Part shown: positions 58,830 through 64,000 of the stretch, one piece after another
Layout of the letters: each line of letters begins with the position of its first letter
How positions within the stretch are numbered: the first letter of the stretch is position 1
NCBI GenBank assembly: GCA_964511965.1
Contig: CAZEGF010000023.1
Coordinates: forward strand, 1-64,000
From: JAUSNA01 sp964511965
GTDB taxonomy: Bacteria; Patescibacteriota; Microgenomatia; Levybacterales; GWA1-39-11
DNA: 64,000 nt
Reading direction: 5' to 3'
Translations under genes and position numbers: made by a program
The notes under the pieces: generated by a model
Database searches by the model: none
What the model saw: the letters and a program-made list of their open reading frames with translations, nothing else
Told to the model about the DNA's origin: nothing

Positions 58830-59675
58830 ATGACTATGCAAGAAATGGGACGCGTTCCTGAAGGTGAAAATTTACAGTTTCTGCAAGATGTTTTAACAGA
58901 CGTATCAGAGATAGCTAGGAGAAACTTTGGTAGAACTGCATCTATTTCTACAAAAGATGGAGACAATAACCAAGTTTTAACAGAAACAGATTTAGAAATA
59001 GGTAAGTTAATTGTAGATAGAATCCAAGAAACATTTCCAACTCACAATATTATTGATGAAGAAGCTGGTGTTATCGATAAAGGGTCGGAACACACTTGGA
59101 TAGTCGATCCAGTTGATGGTACAAGTAATTTTGCAAATCGTGCCCCTCTTTTTGGAACAATCATTGGAAAACTTTATAAAAACAAGGCTGTAGTTGGTGG
59201 TGTTGCATTGCCAATGTTTTCCGAAATATATCTAGCAGAGCAGGGTAGAGGAACATTTTGCAATGGAGAAAAATTAGGAGTAACCTCTGAACAAAATTTA
59301 TTGGCAGTTCTTGTTGGATATAGTTTGGATGGTCATCAAGAAAATCCACAATTAACTTATGAAGAGTGCGCACTTCTTGCAGATATTATCCTTGGGTGCA
59401 GAAATCTAAGAACCAGCGGGTCTATATTTGATGCCATGCAAGTTGCTAAAGGAAATTATGGTGCTTATCATCATAGAAATACCAAAATTTGGGATATTGT
59501 TGGAATGCAGGTAATTATTGAAGAAGCAGGTGGGGTATTTACAAATTTTGATGGAAGTCCTGTTGATTACACTGACCATTTGAAAAGGGCTAAAGATAAA
59601 TATCCATTCTCCACAGCAGCACCTGAAATACATAGACAATTACAGGAAATAATTCACAGAAGTAAAGTCATATAG
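58830..59675 (+). CDS. Inositol-monophosphatase family protein, paralog 1
   Basis: The 281-residue protein has all three metal motifs: IIDEEAGVID, WIVDPVDGTSNFAN and WDIVGMQVIIEEAGG. The family hydrolyses inositol phosphates, sugar phosphates or 3'-phosphoadenosine 5'-phosphate with magnesium. The next gene is a close paralog, giving a tandem pair. The substrate is not assigned. Confidence 0.9.
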   Translation: MTMQEMGRVPEGENLQFLQDVLTDVSEIARRNFGRTASISTKDGDNNQVLTETDLEIGKLIVDRIQETFPTHNIIDEEAGVIDKGSEHTWIVDPVDGTSNFANRAPLFGTIIGKLYKNKAVVGGVALPMFSEIYLAEQGRGTFCNGEKLGVTSEQNLLAVLVGYSLDGHQENPQLTYEECALLADIILGCRNLRTSGSIFDAMQVAKGNYGAYHHRNTKIWDIVGMQVIIEEAGGVFTNFDGSPVDYTDHLKRAKDKYPFSTAAPEIHRQLQEIIHRSKVI

Positions 59676-60482
59676 ATGGATTATTTGGAGTTTATAAAAA
59701 AAATTTTAGAAGAGGCGTTTGAGATTGCCCGAAATAATTTTGGTAAAACTTCTTCGGTAATTACAAAAAGTGGTGATAACAACCAAGTCCTGACCGAGAC
59801 AGATTTGGCTATTGGAAATCTAATCGTTGGAAAAATAAAAGAAGTATTTCCTACCCACAATATCATTGATGAAGAGGCAGGTGTAATTGATAATAAATCT
59901 GAATTCACATGGGTTGTCGATCCAATTGATGGGACAAGTAACTTTGCAAACGGCATTCCATTGTACGGGGTTATGGTAGGTTTGCTAAATAAAGAAACAC
60001 CAATTGCAGGAGGAATTTCTCTTCCATCATTTAATGAAATATATGTTGCTGAAAAAGGGAAGGGTGTATATTGTAATGGTGAGCAAATATATGCAACAAA
60101 AGATGAAAGTCTTTTGAAAGTTCTCGTCGCATATGGTATCGATGGACATCAAGAAAATCCAGACATTTCTTATAACGAAACAAAATTGCTTGGCGAAATA
60201 GTTTTGAATATCAGAAATCTCAGATCCAGCAACAGCGCATTTGATACTGCAATGGTTGCAAAAGGCTCGTATGGCGCAACTCTTAATAGAACAAGTAAAA
60301 TTTGGGATAATGTAGCTCAACAAATTATATTAGAAGAAGCTGGGTGCACATATACAGATTTTTTTGGAAAACCAATCGACTATAGTAACCCTGTCTCAAA
60401 AGCCAGAGAAAATTTTACTTTCTGTGCCGCTCCGCCAAATCTTCATCAAGCTCTTCAGACACTCATTCACAAGGTGCATTAA
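59676..60482 (+). CDS. Inositol-monophosphatase family protein, paralog 2
   Basis: The 268-residue protein begins immediately after paralog 1 with no gap. It keeps the metal motifs IIDEEAGVID, WVVDPIDGTSNFANG and WDNVAQQIILEEAG. In paralog 1 the third motif is followed by GGVFTNFDG and here by CTYTDFFG. The two probably arose by duplication and may form a hetero-oligomer or use different substrates. Confidence 0.9.
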   Translation: MDYLEFIKKILEEAFEIARNNFGKTSSVITKSGDNNQVLTETDLAIGNLIVGKIKEVFPTHNIIDEEAGVIDNKSEFTWVVDPIDGTSNFANGIPLYGVMVGLLNKETPIAGGISLPSFNEIYVAEKGKGVYCNGEQIYATKDESLLKVLVAYGIDGHQENPDISYNETKLLGEIVLNIRNLRSSNSAFDTAMVAKGSYGATLNRTSKIWDNVAQQIILEEAGCTYTDFFGKPIDYSNPVSKARENFTFCAAPPNLHQALQTLIHKVH

Positions 60483-60522
60483 ATAATGTACACTTTAGTA
60501 GTAAATAGTTTTAATGTTACGA

Positions 60523-60990
60523 ATGAAAAAGAAGAAAAATAATCACTTTGCTATTATTGTTTTAGGAATCGTAGTTCTGATTATTGGCGCTGTTTCATAT
60601 TTTGTTTTTTCAAAACCAACAGCTACTCAACCACAAACTCAAAACCAAACCCAAATAACACCACTTCCATATTCAAATGAGATTCTAGTAACATCACCCA
60701 CGCAAAATGAAAAAGTAATTTCCCCTATAAAAATTACAGGGAAAGCAAAAGGAACATGGTATTTTGAAGGTACATTTACTGCTGAACTTTTTGATAGCAA
60801 CAATACTTCTTTAGGAACCGTACAAGTTAATGCAAAAGGTGACTGGATGAGTGAGGAATTTGTACCATTTGAAGGGGATCTTACATTTACTTCCCCGGCA
60901 ACAAAAATGGGAAAACTTATTATAAAAAAGGACAACCCTTCAGGATTACCTGAAAATGAGAAAAAGCTCGAAATCCCCGTGACTTTTTGA
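60523..60990 (+). CDS. Membrane-anchored Gmad2-like (immunoglobulin-like) protein
   Basis: The protein has a basic start, a transmembrane helix (about 9-30), a Thr/Gln linker and a Gmad2-type Ig-like domain (about 50-150) with ILVTSPTQNEKVISPIKITGKAKGTWYFEGTF and GDWM. These are recurring cell-surface domains. ATG 60523 is chosen over 60514 because it gives the usual MKKK start, but this is uncertain. Confidence 0.75.
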   Translation: MKKKKNNHFAIIVLGIVVLIIGAVSYFVFSKPTATQPQTQNQTQITPLPYSNEILVTSPTQNEKVISPIKITGKAKGTWYFEGTFTAELFDSNNTSLGTVQVNAKGDWMSEEFVPFEGDLTFTSPATKMGKLIIKKDNPSGLPENEKKLEIPVTF

Positions 60991-61005
60991 GATACTACCC
61001 GATTT

Positions 61006-61014
61006 TGGTATACT
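61006..61014 (+). promoter_or_regulatory. Extended -10 promoter of rmlB
   Basis: TGG-TATACT ends 10 bases before ATG 61025. TTGAGA (60987-60992) could serve as -35 with a 16-base spacer. Confidence 0.55.
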
Positions 61015-61024
61015 TACATACGTA

Positions 61025-62038
61025 ATGTCTAAAATCCTTGTTACTGGTGGGGCCGGTTTTATCGGTTCAAACTTCGTACTTTATTGGGTCAATAAATATC
61101 CGGAGGACACTGTTGTTGTTTTTGATAAGTTGACCTACGCAGGAAATCTTGAAAATCTTTCTTCAATTGAAAAAAAGTCTAATTATTTATTTATCCAAGG
61201 AGATATAACAGTCCCTGAAATGGTAAATAATGTTATGGAGGGGGTTGATACTGTTGTTCATTTCGCAGCTGAATCACATGTTGATCGCAGTATTAAAGAA
61301 CCTGCTGCTTTTGTTAAGACAAATGTATTGGGTACTCAAGTATTACTGGATAGCGCACTCAAGCATAACGTAAAAAGATTTCATCATGTCTCAACAGATG
61401 AGGTTTTTGGAGCCTTAGCTCTGGACACTACAGAAAAATTTAATGAATCGACTCCCTATGATCCTCGAAGTCCTTATTCGGCAAGTAAAGCCGGATCAGA
61501 CCATCTTGTACGTGCGTATTATGAAACCTACAATTTACCCGTAACAATTACTAATTGTGCTAATAATTATGGTCCATACCATTTTCCCGAAAAACTTATA
61601 CCATTGGCCATCACAAATATACTCGAAGGGAAAAAAGTGCCTGTTTATGGCGACGGGTTATACGTTAGGGATTGGTTATATGTTGAAGATCATGTAAGAG
61701 CAATTGAGATGGTTTTACAAAAAGGTAAAGTTGGCGAGACTTATTGCGTAGGTAGCATGACTCAGGATATAAACAATTTAGAGGTTGTTAAGAAAATTCT
61801 TAAAATAATGGGTAAAGACGAAAGCCAAATAGAGTTTGTAAAAGATAGACCCGGGCATGATAGACGGTATGCAATTGACTGGTCTAAAATCCACAACGAA
61901 TTAGGGTGGGAACCATTAAATGATTTTGATACATGGCTTTCAAAAACGATTGACTGGTATAAAGAAAACGAGAAATGGTGGAGAGATATAAAAGAGGGTA
62001 CCTATAAAGATTATTACAAGGAGCACTACAATTCATGA
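61025..62038 (+). CDS. rmlB: dTDP-glucose 4,6-dehydratase
   Basis: The 337-residue extended SDR has TGGAGFIGSNF near residues 7-17, FAAESHVDRSI, STDEVFG, and the active-site YSASKAGSDHLV. GDGLYVRDWLYVEDH and GHDRRYAIDWSK are RmlB signatures. It converts dTDP-glucose to the 4-keto-6-deoxy sugar. It overlaps rmlD-like by 4 bases. Confidence 0.95.
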   Translation: MSKILVTGGAGFIGSNFVLYWVNKYPEDTVVVFDKLTYAGNLENLSSIEKKSNYLFIQGDITVPEMVNNVMEGVDTVVHFAAESHVDRSIKEPAAFVKTNVLGTQVLLDSALKHNVKRFHHVSTDEVFGALALDTTEKFNESTPYDPRSPYSASKAGSDHLVRAYYETYNLPVTITNCANNYGPYHFPEKLIPLAITNILEGKKVPVYGDGLYVRDWLYVEDHVRAIEMVLQKGKVGETYCVGSMTQDINNLEVVKKILKIMGKDESQIEFVKDRPGHDRRYAIDWSKIHNELGWEPLNDFDTWLSKTIDWYKENEKWWRDIKEGTYKDYYKEHYNS

Positions 62039-62961
62039 GAATTATACTTTCAGGAGCATCAGGTCTTATAGGATCACGGTTTGAAGAACTTTTTTTTGAA
62101 ACTCACGAAATTATTCCACTTTCCTCAGATCATGGAGTAGACATAACAAGCCAATCATCGCTTTCGGAATTTTTCCTTGGTAAAGGGGTTGATGTTGTAA
62201 TTCACTTAGCTGCAAAAACCGATGTTGATGATTGTGAGAAAGACCGCGAAAATGATATGAGCCGTCTAGCTATTGATCCTAATGACATTTTAAATTTGGA
62301 TGTAAAAAATCTATTTAGTGAGGATTGGAAGGATCAAAATACTGCTTTTGCCGTAAACACTATCGGTACAAAAAATTTATATGAAGCTGCAGTGAAATGT
62401 GGAGCCAAATTTATATATATTTCAACCGATTTTGTTTTTTCAGGAAAAGACGAGTTTTATGATGAAAAATCGACACCCAATCCGGTTGATTGGTATGGGA
62501 TGACTAAATACTTTGGGGAAAAAGTAGTCGACACTTCTAACAATTTAATTGTTAGATTGGCATTTCCATATGGGTATCTGAGCCCAGTTAAAAAGGATGT
62601 CGTTTGGAAGTTATACGATCTATTAACTTCACGAGATGAAGTAAGGCTTATTTCAGATCAAATCATTACACCCACTTTTATTGACGATATTGTAAATGGG
62701 ATTGATTTTTTGATTTCAAAAAATGCAACCGGTATATATCACTTAACCGGAAGTTCATCATTAAGTCCTAAGGAGATAGGAGAAAAAATTAAGGAAGTAT
62801 TTTCTCTTTCGACAAAAATTGGATCTTCAATTTTGAATGAAGTATATCATGGAAAAGCACCACGACCTCAAAAATCAATAATGAAAAGTGAAAAGATTGC
62901 AAATTTAGGATTTAAAACGAAAAATTTTGATGAAGGACTAGCTTTGATTCATTCAACATAG
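62035..62961 (+). CDS. rmlD: RmlD-like dTDP-4-dehydrorhamnose reductase / SDR
   Basis: The 308-residue SDR has LSGASGLIGSRFEE, IHLAAKTDVDDCE, FVFSGKDEFYDE and WYGMTKYFGE with the catalytic Tyr-x3-Lys. With rmlA, a cupin and rmlB it fits deoxysugar (possibly rhamnose) synthesis. Its identity as true RmlD rather than a related sugar epimerase is likely but not proven. Confidence 0.82.
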   Translation: MRIILSGASGLIGSRFEELFFETHEIIPLSSDHGVDITSQSSLSEFFLGKGVDVVIHLAAKTDVDDCEKDRENDMSRLAIDPNDILNLDVKNLFSEDWKDQNTAFAVNTIGTKNLYEAAVKCGAKFIYISTDFVFSGKDEFYDEKSTPNPVDWYGMTKYFGEKVVDTSNNLIVRLAFPYGYLSPVKKDVVWKLYDLLTSRDEVRLISDQIITPTFIDDIVNGIDFLISKNATGIYHLTGSSSLSPKEIGEKIKEVFSLSTKIGSSILNEVYHGKAPRPQKSIMKSEKIANLGFKTKNFDEGLALIHST

Positions 62962-62992
62962 TAAAATGACTAATCTTTAGGATAGTAAAATC

Positions 62993-64000
62993 ATGAAAAT
63001 AACATTCATCGGACACGGATATGTAGGACTTGTAAGTGCTTCTATTTTTGCAGATCTTGGAAATACGGTAACAGTGATAGGGCATACTCCGGAAACAGTA
63101 AAAAATCTTAATAATGGAATTGTTCATATTTTTGAACCGGGTCTTACCGAGTTGGTGCAAAAAAATATAGAGGCAAAACGATTATCATTTACCCTTGACT
63201 ACGATTCCGTAAAAGAAGCCGAGCTTGTTTTTATTGGTGTAGGGACTCCTCCAAAAGATAATGGAGAGGCTGATCTTACTACAGTTCTTGAAGTTGCCGA
63301 GCATATTGGTAAAAATTTATCCGACTATGCTGTTGTTATAACGAAAAGCACGGTACCAATCGGAACCAATAGAAAAATAAAAGATCTTATAAGTAAAGTT
63401 AAAGATCCAAAATCTTCATTTGATGTAGCTTCATGTCCTGAGTTTTTAAGACAAGGGTCCGCGATTTCTGACACTTTATATCCGGACCGCATAGTAATAG
63501 GGACAGAAACACAAAAGGCACAGGATTTATTGGTGCAGCTGCATAAGCCCCTTCAGGAGAATACAAATTGCCCACTCGTCCTTTGCAACCTAGAAACAGC
63601 CGAAATGATAAAGTACGCAGCAAATTCATTTTTGGCTATGAAAATATCTTTTGCAAACTCTATTGCTCAGCTATCTGAGGTAACCGGAGCCGACGCTCTC
63701 AGAGTTTTGGAGGGTATAGGGTTTGATAAAAGGATTGGTAATTATTTTCTGTCTCCGGGACCGGGATACGGAGGAAGTTGCTTCCCTAAAGATGTTAAAG
63801 CACTAATTTCTATTGCAAAAGGATATAATTATGATTTTGAATTATTAAAAGAGGTTGAGAACGTAAATCATTTAGCAAAGAAATCTATTGTTGAAAAAGC
63901 TGAGAGGTTATTAGGGGATCTTAAGGGTACAAAAATTGGAATTTTAGGTTTAGCTTTCAAACCAAATACTGATGACATGAGATTTGCTCCTTCAATTGAA
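62993..64000 (+). CDS. ugd: UDP-glucose/UDP-sugar 6-dehydrogenase (partial)
   Basis: The frame stays open to the end of the window (336 codons visible). It has ITFIGHGYVGLVSA for NAD binding, GVGTPP, TKSTVPIGTN, FDVASCPEFLRQGSAI, and the catalytic Cys in GPGYGGSCFPKDVKAL. It oxidises UDP-glucose to UDP-glucuronate. The C-terminal domain begins at the window edge. TAAAAT ends 1 base before the ATG, too close for a promoter in the usual geometry. Confidence 0.93.
   Translation, partial: MKITFIGHGYVGLVSASIFADLGNTVTVIGHTPETVKNLNNGIVHIFEPGLTELVQKNIEAKRLSFTLDYDSVKEAELVFIGVGTPPKDNGEADLTTVLEVAEHIGKNLSDYAVVITKSTVPIGTNRKIKDLISKVKDPKSSFDVASCPEFLRQGSAISDTLYPDRIVIGTETQKAQDLLVQLHKPLQENTNCPLVLCNLETAEMIKYAANSFLAMKISFANSIAQLSEVTGADALRVLEGIGFDKRIGNYFLSPGPGYGGSCFPKDVKALISIAKGYNYDFELLKEVENVNHLAKKSIVEKAERLLGDLKGTKIGILGLAFKPNTDDMRFAPSIE

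Noticed and set aside
1..64000. CRISPR arrays, tRNA genes, insertion sequences or prophage genes
   Set aside because: No regularly spaced repeats of 24-37 bases, no tRNA-like T-arm and anticodon-arm pairs, and no transposase or phage protein was found by reading both strands.
1..64000. Alternative genetic code with UGA as glycine (as in some Gracilibacteria)
   Set aside because: Several genes end at UGA with conserved C-termini, for example secA, and a release factor 2 gene is present.

Overview
The window is AT-rich, densely coding DNA from one bacterial chromosome, most likely a Candidate Phyla Radiation (Patescibacteria) lineage and plausibly a Microgenomates. The evidence is indirect: class I lysyl-tRNA synthetase, split transketolase, a RNase Y without its membrane anchor, a very short TsaB, many small membrane-anchored proteins of unknown function, few Shine-Dalgarno sites and very tight gene packing. 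A release factor 2 gene and normal use of TGA stops show the standard code. I see no CRISPR array, tRNA, transposase or prophage. The G+C content was judged by eye, not computed.

Layout. 1-3831: alpha-glucan cluster (GT4 glycosyltransferase, GH57 amylase, GH15 glucoamylase). 3828-7114 (minus): split transketolase and glycerate 2-kinase. 7115-13289: RNase Y, HU, MiaA, RNase P RNA (minus) and a UvrD-type helicase-nuclease. 13286-23570: a divergent methyltransferase-like/oxidoreductase pair, then mostly minus-strand RmuC, SpoU methyltransferase, TopA, TsaD, DUF192, cytidylyltransferase, Ddl and VanW. 23620-30605: solute-binding protein, GreA, LysRS, RdgB, SerRS, SGNH hydrolase. 30689-39864: a 40-residue Lys/Ala-rich protein, SecA, then surface proteins including cohesin-like and dockerin domains. 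39888-47006: uracil-DNA glycosylase, MazG-like, DUF1003, CutA, RF2 and two multispanning membrane proteins. 47079-50561: FtsE-FtsX with a coiled-coil cysteine-peptidase-like effector. 51747-53102: TsaE-TsaC-TsaB, completing t6A synthesis with TsaD. 54248-64000: nucleotide-sugar genes (RmlA, RmlB, RmlD-like, Ugd) around a cluster of three flavin-binding split-barrel proteins, an AlaX-like protein and two inositol-monophosphatase-like proteins.

Two genome-wide patterns stand out. First, at least fourteen places carry short degenerate tandem arrays with a period of exactly 7 bp. They lie between genes, across start and stop codons, and inside conserved genes (miaA, the SpoU gene, tsaD twice, secA). 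One form is a 61-69 bp palindromic element present twice. The arrays resemble the heptanucleotide STRR repeats of cyanobacteria. Second, about fifteen genes have a -10 hexamer, often an extended TGn-10, ending only 6-10 bases before the start codon, with no Shine-Dalgarno site, which implies leaderless or nearly leaderless mRNAs. The few genes with good Shine-Dalgarno sites (HU, the Lys/Ala-rich protein, greA) are ones expected to be abundant.

Other notable items are an intrinsic-terminator hairpin in the greA leader, a GC-rich nested hairpin before cutA, a 22-bp direct repeat bracketing a one-gene segment after secA, and a duplicated gene 3' end after the FtsEX-linked hydrolase.
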